Source of the DNA: Filosporella fistucella
Lineage: Eukaryota > Ascomycota > Leotiomycetes > Helotiales
Assembly (NCBI GenBank): GCA_030077755.1
Contig: JAQJZZ010000017.1
Coordinates: 2,459,178-2,523,177, forward strand
Length of the DNA stretch: 64,000 nucleotides
Direction: 5' to 3'
Shown here: positions 23,701-35,125 of the stretch, piece after piece
Position numbering within the stretch: position 1 is the first letter of the stretch
How the letters are laid out: each line of letters opens with the position of its first letter
Made by a program: the position numbers and the translations under genes
The notes under the pieces: model-generated
What the model was told of the DNA's origin: nothing
The model's input: the letters and a program-made list of their open reading frames with translations, nothing else
Database searches by the model: none

Positions 23701-26663
23701 AAATTAAAATATTATCCAAGTATATAATTATAAAATCATTTAGCATTCCTGATATAGCACTATTAATATAGGCCTAAAAAGTTGCTAGTGCATTTATTAG
23801 CCCGAAAGACATTACCTAATACTTAAAGTAACTATAACGGGTCCTAAAAGTAGTCTTTTAAACGTCTTCCTCCTATATCTTTACTCGATAATACGCATCT
23901 TTAAGATCTAGTTTTATAAAAACCTTTGCACCAATTAAGCGATTAAGGGTTTTATCTATTAAGGGCAAAGGATGCCGGTTCTTAATAATAACCTTATTAA
24001 GACCTTAATAATCCATATATAATCTAATTCCCCTATCCTTCTTTAGAATAAATAGGATTAAGGCACTTGCGGGGCTTTTAAATGGCCTAATCCATCCTTT
24101 TTCTAATACATCCTTAAGGTACGTTTTAAGGGCCATAAGTTAAGGTTTAGAGAGGTTATATAATGGCCTATAAGGGACTTGCCCATTGGTTTTAATAGCA
24201 TATTTATAACCTCATTTAAATATAATAGCGCTATTTAAGTTAAACACGTCTTTAAACTCGGCCAAGTATTCTAGCAATTGGACTTCCTTCTTTTTATTAA
24301 TAATATATACTTAAAGGGGTATAGGTGCTATTTCGGCATTAATACTATATTTCTTAGGATAAGTGCATTTCCTTTAATAATTTTAAAGATAATCGCATTC
24401 GTTTACCTTTATAATAAATAAAGCTTATGGCTCTAAGGTATTATTAGTAGCTAGAATAGTATTAAATTCCTTTATAAATAAAATTTCAATATTATTCTAG
24501 TCCTTAATATAGGCCTAGCGAGAGCTACCCTAATCGTATAACCCTATACCCTTTAGGCAAAACCAGTTATACCTTAGGATTAGCTTATATCCACTTTTTT
24601 TAAACCCGTAAAGCCTCATTTTAAACTCCTTAGTGGTTCCTTGGGAGTCCCTTGCCTTAATAATTATATTATAGGCTTTAATTACCTAAAAACTACCTTT
24701 ACCCATTATGCTAAACTAGATATTATAATAGGCCAAAGGCATTATTCTTAACTTTTAGGCTTCTTGGATATCGATAAAGGAATTGTCTATACCCGTATTA
24801 GCGAGTGCCTCTAAGGTACCTTTAGCCCCCGTTATAGTTTATAATAACTTAATAATAATTATTAAACGCCTATGTAATTCGCTATTAAGCCCTTTGGCGT
24901 TTAAGACTTGGCGGGAGCTTTTCCCGAATTCCCTAAGGAATTTTCTCTTTTAATAGCAGCTAGCCTCTTAGTAGCTCGGAGGTTCCGTTTAGCCTCCTAC
25001 AATTTTGCTTTCTTTAGGTTAGCTTTTACCCATTTAGCTTTATTTGGGCAGATAGGGCTACTTATAAGGTAGCCCTTTTATTTATATAAATAGCAGGTTA
25101 CCTTAGAGAGAGGCTTCCGGTTGCTATAAGATGTGCTTATAGAATTGCTTAATAGGGCGGAGGAAGCATTCCTTTTCCGATGGTCACGATCTTGCTAGAG
25201 CCATTAAGAGGCTCTTAAAGAATTCCTCTTAGGCTTCCTACCCTTATAATCACGTCTTTTTTCGGACTTATTACTATCCTTATGCTTGCGCTTATTTCGG
25301 CTTATAATATTATTTATTTTTTTCACTAGGATCTTAGCCTTTTAAGCGGCTATTTGCTAGCTAAGGACGGTATCCAGTATTATATTTATAATCATAATTT
25401 GCATTTTTTTAATTAATGTCTCATTTATAAGGGCAAGCTTAAGGGTAGCTATTCTTTTAGACTCTTCTCAACTTCTAGAGAGGTTTTACTCTAATAACTC
25501 TATCCTTTTTATTAATTGCATAATAGTCTTATTAGGCCTTTATTTTAACCCTTATAATTTTCCATAGGCCTTAGTACTATGCTCCCCACTACTTTATATA
25601 ATATCTAGACTCTAGCGTTTAAAGTCATCCCAGGCTATTAAAAGGCCCTAGCGATCTTAATATTTATTATTAAGAATGGACTAGTGCTTTATAAGTGGGC
25701 AACCCATTTTAAACTTTTAAATTATAGTATTTACACGTTCCCTATAGGAGTTATATAAACTCGGCTGGTTATTAAAGACTAGCTTAAAGGCATTAAAGAA
25801 GGCCTGGTATTTCCTAGGGTTCTTGCCTTTATAAAAAGGTGGGAAGATTGCCTTTTTCTTTATTTTAAAAGAGAGGTTTACTTCTCGCTCCTAATCCGTT
25901 TGCGGCCATATGCGGTCACTTATAAGAGCCTTAAAGCCACTATTCTTAGTATATAGATCACGGATGTGCATGGGCAATTATACCATAGGGCCGTAATTGG
26001 CGCCCGTTTTTATAATAGGATAGTGTGCACGAGTAATAAATGAAGTGTTATTAGGGCCTACTTAACCACTTATAAGGTTACCCTTAGGGTTTATAAACCT
26101 AATATGTAACCGACCTTGAGATATAGATCCTTTATTAAAGATAGTAGCTTTATATACTTGCCTATTACGGTCGGCACTCTCTTTAAGGCGTCTAATAGCC
26201 TACTTTAGTTTATTAATCATGATCTTCTAAGCATATAACGCGTTAAGTCGAGCTATGTCCCTCTTATAATATTCTCGGAAAGTGGATATAGGAATAGGGG
26301 TAAGAATACGGGAGGGCTCCTAAGAAGCCCCTAAAAGGGCATTAGTCATCTCTACGTCTTCTTGCTCTTACTCGGGCTAATGGCCTTTATTTATCATATT
26401 AGTAACCTGGGACTTAATCTTATTAGTGTATTCGCTAGGAGTTTCGTCTTCTTTAATGGCGGTCCTAAGGACTTTTATAATAACCGTCTTAGACGATTCG
26501 CCATTATGGTTCCTAGTGATTTAAGAAGAGGCTTATTGGCAAATCATAATATTGGTGGCACGCGTAATAGCGCCGGTAATAATAGGGTTATTGGCAAATA
26601 TAATATTAATAATTAAAAGGTCAATAAATTATATTCCTATCCTTAAAGGCAAAGAGTTTAAAA

Positions 26664-26854
26664 TGTGAAATATATATATGGGAGGCAATTTAATGAGTAA
26701 AATAAGTTATATTCTAATATGAGACTAAATTCTAGCCTTTTGGAATGCTAGAATTAAACTATTTAAGGGGTGCCTAAAGGGTTCTTATAAATTACCGAAT
26801 ATAATCAAATAGTCGAGGTCATGTGAAATTATAATTCCAATTATATATCTAATA
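26664..26854 (-). repeat. 5' LTR of copy B
   Basis: 191 bp, inverted, followed by the GTCTT duplication. Confidence 0.92.
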
Positions 26855-26859
26855 GTCTT

Positions 26860-27311
26860 ATATATAAATTAAATTATATAAGCTTATATATAAAACCTTT
26901 TTAAAATATTTTAATTATATATTTTATTTAAGTTATAACCTATTTAAGCTTTTAATTAATAAAATTTAAGTATTTGAAAATAGTAATAATAATATATAAT
27001 TTATATATAAAATTTTAATATCCTTAAGTAAATTATATATTATATATTAAAGTTTTAAGGTTATGCGTTTATTCTTATAATTTTACTTTATATTTTAATT
27101 AAATAATATAATAGGGTTAAAAGCCTTATAATTTTAGGTTATATATTTTATTAATAAATAGCTTTTTTACTTTAATACTAATTTTATATATAATATAATT
27201 TAAGTATAACTTAATAATTAATCCTTTTTCTTCTTTTAAATATTATTCTTATAAAAGGAATTTAAGGAAAACTTTAATAAGTTTATTCTTTAATTTATAA
27301 ATTATTTTTTA
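26860..27311. other. AT-rich relic DNA with one copy of a dispersed repeat
   Basis: Very AT-rich. The left part resembles 53440-53560. The segment 27111-27260 is a heavily mutated copy of the repeat seen much cleaner at 31524-31726. No gene. Confidence 0.5.
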
Positions 27312-27502
27312 TATTAGGTATATAATTGAAATTATAGTTTTATATAACCTTAATTATTTGATTATATTTAGCAATTTATAAGAACCCTTTAAGCACTCCT
27401 TAAATAATCTAATTTTAATATTTTAAAAAGCTAAAGTTTAATTTTATATTAAAATATAACTTATTTTACTTATTAAATTGCCTTTCATTTATATGTTTTA
27501 TA
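27312..27502 (+). repeat. Chromovirus LTR in plus orientation abutting copy C
   Basis: 191 bp matching the LTR family end to end, heavily RIP-damaged (starts TATTAGG, ends TTTTATA). It is inverted relative to the internal sequence of copy C that follows directly at 27503. Confidence 0.85.
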
Positions 27503-29469
27503 TTTTAATGCTTAATCATTTAATATATAAATTTTATTTTTCCACCTAATAGCACCTTAATTATTAATTATTTAAGTCTTAGAATCTTAAGGCGGATTCT
27601 TGCATTTTTTCTTAGATTTATATATAATGCATTTCTTATTATTAGTTTAAGACATCTTAATAAGCACCCTAAGAGGTATTTAGAAAGGTGCTAATATAAT
27701 GGCTAATTAAATTATTATATTTATTTATAAACATGGGAAAAGTAATTTATAATTTATTATTCCTTAGCATAATATATTAAGGTATATATAATTACCTTTA
27801 TTAATAGGCTTAAATAAATCCATAAATAAATTCTTTAAGGGGCTTATTATAGCCATTCCTAAGAATGCTTTATTATTTTCCCTTTAAGGTTTCCAGGTGC
27901 CTTTACTTTACTTTATTTATATAAAGTATAGCTTATTTTCTTTAATTATTTTAATAGCTTTATTCTTTAGCTATATTAGTCTTATAAACCTAATTATTAC
28001 CGCGAAGCTGCCGGCTAACTTATTTTAAAAAGTAGGTAATTATAATTATAAATTTAAGAAGGTTTTATTTATATTAGCCTCCTTTTTATAATTAAGACGC
28101 CTATTAAGCGCGTCCGCCGGGTTTAAAGAACCTTTCTGGTATATAATCTCAAAATTATATATAAATAAATATATTGCCCATTTAGCTTATTTTCCTTTTA
28201 AGTACTTTATATTTATTTAATACTTAAGGTTATAATAATTTATAATTACTTTAATTATATAAATAATACCTTTAAGGTAATATTGCTATTCCTTAAAGCT
28301 TTTAATAATAGCTAGTATTTCTTTATTATATATAGCGTAATTTAGCTTAGCTTAATTTAATTTTCTTAAAAAGAATGCTATTAGCTTTTAATATTCCTTT
28401 ATATTATTATCCTTTACCTATTATAAGAACGTGCTAGCTATAATAAATCCGGAGACATTTATTTTTAATTTAATCCTCTTAAAGGAATTAAAATAAAATA
28501 GGAAAGGCGCCTTATAAAAGGCTTCTTTAAGCGTATCAAAGCTTATAATAGCTTTAGGAATATAAATAAAAGGTTTTATTTTTATATTATTCTTTATTCC
28601 TTTTAAGGAATTAATAAGGCCTATAGCTAGGTTAAAATATTTATAAATAAATATCTAATAAAAGTTGTAAAATCCTAAAAAGATTTAAATCTCCTTATAA
28701 GATTTTAGCATAAGCTAGTCCGCTATGGTTTAAAGCCTTATAAAGTCTAAATAAATATTATTTATAATTATAATAAATTTTAAGAATTTAATAGTCTTAA
28801 TTTTAAATTCGCATTTATTAAGTTTTATAAATAAAGCATGCTTTCTAAGTTTTTAAAAAACCTTATAAACGTATTTAAGATATTATAAGGGATCTTTTAA
28901 GTAAATTAAAATATTATTTAAATATATAATTATAAAATTATTTAGCATTCCTGATATAATATTATTAATATAGGCCTAAAAAGTTGCTAGTACATTTATT
29001 AGCTTAAAAGGCATTACTTAATACTTAAAGTAATTATAATAGGTCTTAAAAGTAATCTTTTAAACATTTTCCTCTTATATCTTTACTTAATAATATATAT
29101 CTTTAAAATCTAATTTTATAAAAATCTTTATATTAATTAAATAATTAAGGGTTTTATTTATTAAGGGCAAAGAATACCGGTTTTTAATAATAACCTTATT
29201 AAGACCTTAATAATTTATATATAATTTAATTCCCTTATCCTTCTTTAAAATAAATAGAATTAAGGCACTTATAAAGCTTTTAAATAGCCTAATTTATCCT
29301 TTTTCTAATATATCCTTAAGGTATATTTTAAAGGCTATAAGTTAAGGTTTAAAGAGGTTATATAAGGGCTTATAAGGGATTTACCTATTGGTTTTAATAA
29401 TATGTTTATAACCTTATTTAAATATAATAGCGCTATTTAAGTTAAATACGTCTTTAAACTCGGCCAAGT

Positions 29470-29637
29470 ATTGTAATAGGGTAGGATGGTTAGAAAGGAG
29501 GTAAAAGGGTTCTGGTTCTGGCCTTAGTGCCTAAGGCACCTAGCGTGTATATATTCTCGGCTTTTGGCTTCTTAATTCTATAGGCAGTCACAACTCCAAT
29601 TGATTCGCAGTTAACCATTTTACCCCTTTATAATATT
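29470..29637 (+). mobile_element. Small insertion in copy C, LTR-like or MITE-like
   Basis: About 165 bp absent from copies A and B, starting TGTAATAGGGTA and ending TACCCCTTTATA (imperfect inverted ends), flanked by AGTAT/AATAT, which fits a 5-bp duplication with one G-to-A change. Its G+C content is much higher than the surrounding element, so it arrived after most RIP of copy C. Confidence 0.55.
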
Positions 29638-31517
29638 TTAGCAATTAGACTTTTTTCTTTTTATTAATAATATATACTCGGAGGGATATAGGTGCTATTT
29701 TAGCATTAATACTATATTTCTTAAGATAAGTGCATTTCCTTTAATAATTTTAAAAATAATCATATTTATTTGCCTTTATAATAAATAAAGCTTATAATTC
29801 TAAGGTATTATTAATAGCTAAAATGGTATTAAACTCCTTTATAAATAAAATTTTAATATTATTCTAGTCCTTAATATAAGCCTAGCAAAAGCTAGCCTAA
29901 TTATATAATCTTATATCCTTTAAGCAAAATTAATTATATTTTAGGATTAGCTTATATCTATTCTTTTTAAACCTATAAAGCCTTATTTTAAACTCTTTAC
30001 TAATTCTTTAAGAGTCCCTTGCCTTAATAATTATATTATAGGCTTTAATTACCTGAAAATTACCTTTATCCACTATATTAAATTAAATATTATAATAAGC
30101 TAAAAATATTATTCTTAACTTTTAAGCTTTATAAATATTAATAAAGGAATTATTTATACCTATATTAGCGAGTGCTTTTAAGGTATCTTTAGCCCTTATT
30201 ATAATTTATAATAACTTAATAATAATTATTAAACGCTTATATAATTTATTATTAGGCCCTTTGGCGCTTAAGACTTAATAGGAGCTTTTCCTAAATTCCT
30301 TAAGGAATTTTTTCTTTTAATAATAGCTAGCCTTTTAATAGCTCAGAAGTTTTATTTAGCCTCTTATAATTTTGCTTTTTTTAAGTTAACTTTTACCTAT
30401 TTAGCTTTATTTAGGTAAATAAGGCTATTTATAAGGTGGCCCTTTTATTTATATAAATAATAAATTACCTTAGAGAAAAGCTTTTAATTATTATAAGATA
30501 TGCTTATAAAATTACTTAATAGGGCAAAGGAAGCATTTCTTTTCTAATAGTCATAATTTTGCTAAGATTATTAAGAGGCTTTTAAAGAGTTTTTCTTAGG
30601 CTTTTTACCCTTATAATTACGTCTTTTTTTAGACTTATTATTATTTTTATGCTTACGTTTATTTTGGCTTATAATAATTTTTTTTTTATTAGGATCTTAG
30701 CCTTTTAAGCAGCTATTTATTAATTAAGGATAATATCTAATATTATATTTATAATTATAATTTATATTTTTTTAATTAATATTTTATTTATAAGAATAAG
30801 CTTAAGGGTAATTATTCTTTTAAATTCTTCTCAACTTTTAAAGAGGTTTTATTTTAATAACTTTATTCTTTTAATTAATTATATAATAGTCTTATTAAGC
30901 CTTTATTTTAGCCCTTATAATTTTTTATAAGCTTTAGCATTATGTTCTTTATTACTTTATATAATATTTAAACTCTAGTATTTAAAGTTATCCTAGGCTA
31001 TTAAAAGGCCTTAATAATCTTAATATTTATTATTAAGAATAAATTAATGCTTTATAAGTAAGTAACCTATTTTAAACTTTTAAATTATAATATTTACACG
31101 TTTCTTATAAGAGTTATATAAATTTGGCTAATTATTAAAGACTAGCTTAAAGGCATTAAAGAAAGCCTAATATTCCCTAAGGTTTTTGCCTTTATAAAAA
31201 GGTAAAAAGATTACCTTCTTCTTTATTTTAAAGGAGAGGTTTATTCCTTATTCCTAATCCGTTTATAGCCATATGCGATTACTTATAAAAGGCTTAAAGC
31301 TATTATTCTTAGCATATGGATTACGGATATATATAGGCAATTATATTATAAGGCTATAATTAACGCCCGTTTTTATAATAAGATAATATATATGAGTAAT
31401 AAATAAAGTATTATTAAGGCTTACTTAATTACTTATAAGGTTACCCTTAAGGTTTATAAACCTAATATATAATTAACCTTAAGATATAAATCCTTTATTA
31501 AAGATAATAGCTTTATA

Positions 31518-31726
31518 TATTATAGTGGGGTTAAAGCCCTGTGATTTTAGGTTATATATTTTACTAATAAATAGTTTTTCCCCTCTAGTGCTCACTTTAC
31601 ATATAATATAGCCCGAGCATAACTTAATAATATAATCCTTCTTCTTCTTTCAAATACCACCCCTATTATTTTAGTTATTATATTATTTATTATGCACTCA
31701 AATAGCACACTTCCTATCCCTTAATA
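31518..31726 (+). repeat. Dispersed repeat inserted in copy C (cleanest of three)
   Basis: About 208 bp interrupting a sequence that is continuous in copy B. Mutated relatives lie at 27111-27260 (same orientation) and about 53755-53880 (inverted). It has no coding capacity; it could be a solo LTR or non-autonomous element. Confidence 0.55.
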
Positions 31727-32236
31727 ATACTTGCCTATTACGGTTGGCACTTTCTTTAAGGCGTTTAATAGCTTGCTTTAATTTATTAATCATAATTTTC
31801 TAAGCATATAACGCGCTAAATTAAGCTATATCCCTCTTATAATATTCTTGGAAAATGGATATAAGAATAAGGATAAGAATATAAGAAGGCTCTTAAGAAG
31901 CCCCTAAAAGGGCACTAGTTATTTCTATATCTTTTTACTTTTATTTGGGCTAATAGCCTTTATTTATTATATTAATAACCTAAGACTTAGTCTTATTAAT
32001 ATATTTATTAAGAGTTTCATCTTTCTTAGCGGTAGTCTTAAGGACCTTTATAATAACCGTCTTAAACGATTTATTATTATAATTCTTAATAATTTAAAAA
32101 GAGGCTTATTAGCGAGTTATAATATTAATAACGCGTGCGGTAATGCCGGTAATAATAGGATTATTAGCAAATATAATATTAATAATTAAAAGGTTAATAA
32201 ATTATATTCTTATCCTTAAAGGCAAAGAATTTAAAA

Positions 32237-32427
32237 TATAAAACGTATAAATAAGAAGCAATTTAATAAGTAAAATAAGTTATATTCTAATATAAAATTA
32301 AACTCTAGCCTTTTAAAATGCTAGAGTTAAATTATTTAAGAAATGCTTAAAGGATTCCTATAAATTATTAAATATAATCAAATAATTGAGGTTATATAAA
32401 ATTACAATTCCAATTATATACTTAATA
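32237..32427 (-). repeat. 5' LTR of copy C
   Basis: 191 bp, inverted, heavily mutated (TATAAAACGTATA at its left end). Confidence 0.85.
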
Positions 32428-32666
32428 ATATAAAGAATTACGGTTAGACTAAATCATGAGATAAAGGATTATATAATAGAATTAAGGGTCTTAAAGGGGG
32501 TTAAGGGGATTGGGTTTCAATTTATTCAAGCTCCCTTAAGCTAGGAAAATCCACTAAGAATAAGGGTTTTATATAAGACTAGTACCTCTGCTATTAAATA
32601 AGAGCTCTATGCTCAACTTTAAATAATATTCTTTATACTTAATTGTTACGGTCACGCTATAGAGAA
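32428..32666. repeat. Truncated, damaged copia-like LTR fragment
   Basis: The segment about 32560-32640 matches 32880-32960 of the neighbouring solo LTR (TATATAAGACTAG... to CTTTATACTTA) but is more AT-rich and truncated. A further relative lies at about 54225-54310. Confidence 0.55.
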
Positions 32667-33048
32667 TGTTACGGTCACACGTCACAGGCCTTAAGCGCCG
32701 CAACATGCCTAAGGCTCTCAGGGGCCTTAGGAACAAAAGGACCCCGGGACCTAGCGGGCCCTAAGGGGAAGAGATCCCGTGGCCAGTGTCACGTGATGGA
32801 TCCTGGGATCTTTAGGATCCTAAGATCCAATACTAGGGATCCTAAGATCCCTAAGATCCCTAAGATCCAGAGGAGAATGAAGGTTCTATATAAGACTAGC
32901 ACTTCTGCCATTAGATAGGAGCTTCGTGCTCAACTTCAAATAGTATTCTTTATACTTAGTAACATTGCAAACCGAACGTCTTCGTGATATACCTATCCTT
33001 TACCCAGGACCATTATACAAGCACCGGCCCGTACAAGCAACCGTTACA
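32667..33048 (+). mobile_element. Copia-like solo LTR, not RIP-damaged
   Basis: 382 bp with inverted ends TGTTACGG...CCGTTACA. It contains a TATATAAGAC promoter box near 32888 and short tandem words of GGATCCTAAGATCC type at 32808-32870. It is GC-rich compared with its neighbours, so it is recent or escaped RIP. The flanking five bases do not match, so recombination or a different boundary is possible. The short frame at 32643-32918 crosses its edge and is not a gene. Confidence 0.6.
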
Positions 33049-33961
33049 AATTACTATAATGGCAAATAAAGTGGGGAGGGCCCCCCATTTCTAGGGGGGA
33101 ATCGTCCAAATCTAAAATAGGCACATTAGAGTCAAGAGTTAAGAGTATCCCAGATAGTGCAACGTTAATAGAGTTCTTAAAGCTCCTTCCTTCTAGCAAT
33201 TAGCCAATGGCTAATAATGGTCGGCACGTGATGATTTTTCCTTAGGGTTTGACCCCTTATAAAATAGCGACCAAACCCCCTAAAAATAGCAGGTCCAATA
33301 TTATAATCTCGCTTAATAATATAATATAAAGGCAACTCGAATACTATTAGGTTTATTACAAAGGAAAGAAGAAATATAAAGGCTAGAATAAAGGATTAAA
33401 GCCTTTTATATATAAGAACTAGCCTGGAACCCTTTTATAACTAGATTTACTTTATTTTAGGCTTGCCAATTTCTATTAATATCACGTGCCATATTATACC
33501 ATTATTATAATAACCTCAATAATAGATCTTTCTTATATATTAATAAAAGAATTAGATAAGATAGAGATTAGGCTTTATAATAATAATAAGAAATACTATA
33601 GAATAAAAGGAATTGTGGAAGTGACTTTCCAATCCGCTTTCACGGAATACGTCTTGATCTATTAAAACAAATGGTATAATACATTTATTACTAAGTATGC
33701 TTAGGTGTTATTTGCGGTAGCAAAGCCATTCATAAGCTCCTTACGTGTTTTACAATATTGGCTCGGATTCAATATACGTTCTGCAACAACTAATTTTTCA
33801 TTCGTGCGTTTCTAACCAAGGCGATTTGTTTCAAAGCTAGAGTGAAATATGGTTCTGTCTTAAATAGATTGTATAGACTCAAAGCTTTAAAAACTTTTCT
33901 GGCCTCCACCCCCTAAATTTCTGCCCGTTAACATGCGTGCGATCATGAGACAGATAGCTCA
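33049..33961. other. Intergenic, no gene seen
   Basis: Mixed AT-rich sequence with TATA-like words near 33260 and 33405 that might belong to another LTR remnant, then ordinary sequence before the Hsp70-like gene. Nothing coding is supported. Confidence 0.4.
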
Positions 33962-35125
33962 TTATAATTCGTCTCTATATAGCTTTGCCCCTTTACATGT
34001 TCCGGAATATGTACATCCACTGGGAGATACAGCAGCGTTTCTTGCCGACATGGCTGCCATACCAATAGAAGCTTCGAATACTGGATCATAAGCAACACCG
34101 CTGCCCCCCTCCCAATCATACGCATCGACCCTGCCTGTGAGTAAATGGTCTCTCGCCAGCACGTTTTCTAAGATTTGTATAATTCGACGTTTTGTTGAAA
34201 TACAATCCCCAATCAAAACCAAATGGTCAACCCTCTTTTGACTTCGTCCTATAAATTCACGAAGCTCATTCGCGATATTCTCCCAATATCGCGGGGTAAT
34301 ATGGGAAAAATCTCCTCCTAGATCAGCTCTCCAACTGCTGTTTATTTCTTCATATACGCCCCTGTCAAGCGAATCGAGGGTGATCAACAGCCCCGCTCTA
34401 CTGTAGTCAATTCCCAGGATATATTCCAGTTCTAGATTTTCTTTCCCTTCCCCAATTCCAAGTGTTCTTGCAGCAGCTGCCAATGCCTTTGTTGGTCCGC
34501 TATTGGTACGAGTGAGCCCCAACTCATGCAGAGCGAAGTCAAGATTTGGAGTTTCCCTATCTGTAGGGTACCAAGATGATGATGATGGGAATTAAATCTC
34601 AACAAAGTGGATATCTTGCAACAAGAATGATTCAGTAGATGCTTTAACAACTCTAGCATTGGCGATAGAGGAGAGCATTTCCGTACTGATTCTAACTGAA
34701 AATACTGTGCGAACTTGATCAAAAAGTCTGGCCAGGCACTCTTGCATGGACGTGGAAGAGAATCTCGTGAGGCTGCTCTCTCAATCCCAAGGTTGTCAGA
34801 ATACCGGTTAGCTTCCTCCACTATACGTATCATCTCTGCTTTATAGATGGTACTTCCTTCTATCTTTGCAATTCTGGCGACACTCCCGTTTCGAAAATAC
34901 ACAGCTGAAGTACTAAAATGAAGTCAGTCCGTTATTGTTGCACTAATTAGGAGAGAAGACGGTCTGATACACCACATACCCGTAATTCAACGTCAGGTCA
35001 AACCCCACTCCCGGTGCAGAAAACCGTTCTGGAATTGGACAGCCATCGCATATGTCGAGCGTGGAAACCAACGAGGCGAAATAGATGATTCCGCTGAGAA
35101 AGGTCAAAGCCTGTGGGATTTCCAT
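33962..35125 (-). pseudogene. Hsp70-like (actin-fold ATPase) gene with ER-type termini, apparently broken
   Basis: Exon 1 (35125-34980) encodes a hydrophobic N-terminus (MEIPQALTFLSGIIYFASL) and GVGFDLTLNYG, the position of the Hsp70 phosphate-1 loop. A 67-nt intron (GTATGT...TTTTAG) leads to TSAVYFRNGSVARIA. Later parts match fungal Hsp70-like proteins: GLTRTNSGPTKALAAAA, YILGIDYSRAGLL, DHLVLIGDC and DPVFEASIGMAAMSA. The protein ends KLYRDEL, a C-terminal tetrapeptide of the KDEL/HDEL retention class. With the expected family frame there is a one-base loss near 34685 and a TAA for CAA at 34592-34594. An alternative intron (GTTGCA...CTACAG) would bypass both but drop a conserved-looking segment. 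About 365 aa, shorter than full Hsp70. Confidence 0.65.

Larger units (their letters stand above)
18936..26854 (-). mobile_element. Ty3/gypsy chromovirus copy B, full length, strongly RIP-damaged
   Basis: 7919 bp, inverted relative to copy A and lying tail to tail with it, 173 bp apart. The LTRs are 18936-19126 (its 3' LTR) and 26664-26854 (its 5' LTR), both 191 bp. On the minus strand gag runs from about 26590 to 24900 and pol to about 20880. The only long open piece of integrase/linker is 21751-21497. The reverse transcriptase box reads YLDN (23722-23711). The antisense reading frame runs on the plus strand at about 19871-20695, with its TATA box near 19722-19735. Nearly every Gln codon has become a stop, and LTR ends have changed (TGTCAGG to a TATTAGG-type sequence). 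It clearly carries more transitions than copy A. Confidence 0.94.
27503..32427 (-). mobile_element. Chromovirus copy C, rearranged and most heavily RIP-damaged
   Basis: Minus-strand internal sequence runs from its 5' LTR (32237-32427) through gag and pol to about the integrase zinc region, then stops at 27503 against an oppositely oriented LTR. The integrase core, chromodomain, antisense frame and normal 3' LTR, about 3.4 kb, are missing. The reverse transcriptase box reads YLNN (28924-28913). Two insertions, about 29470-29637 and 31518-31726, account for the whole length difference from copy B. No matching target duplication was found around 27312-32427. Confidence 0.88.
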
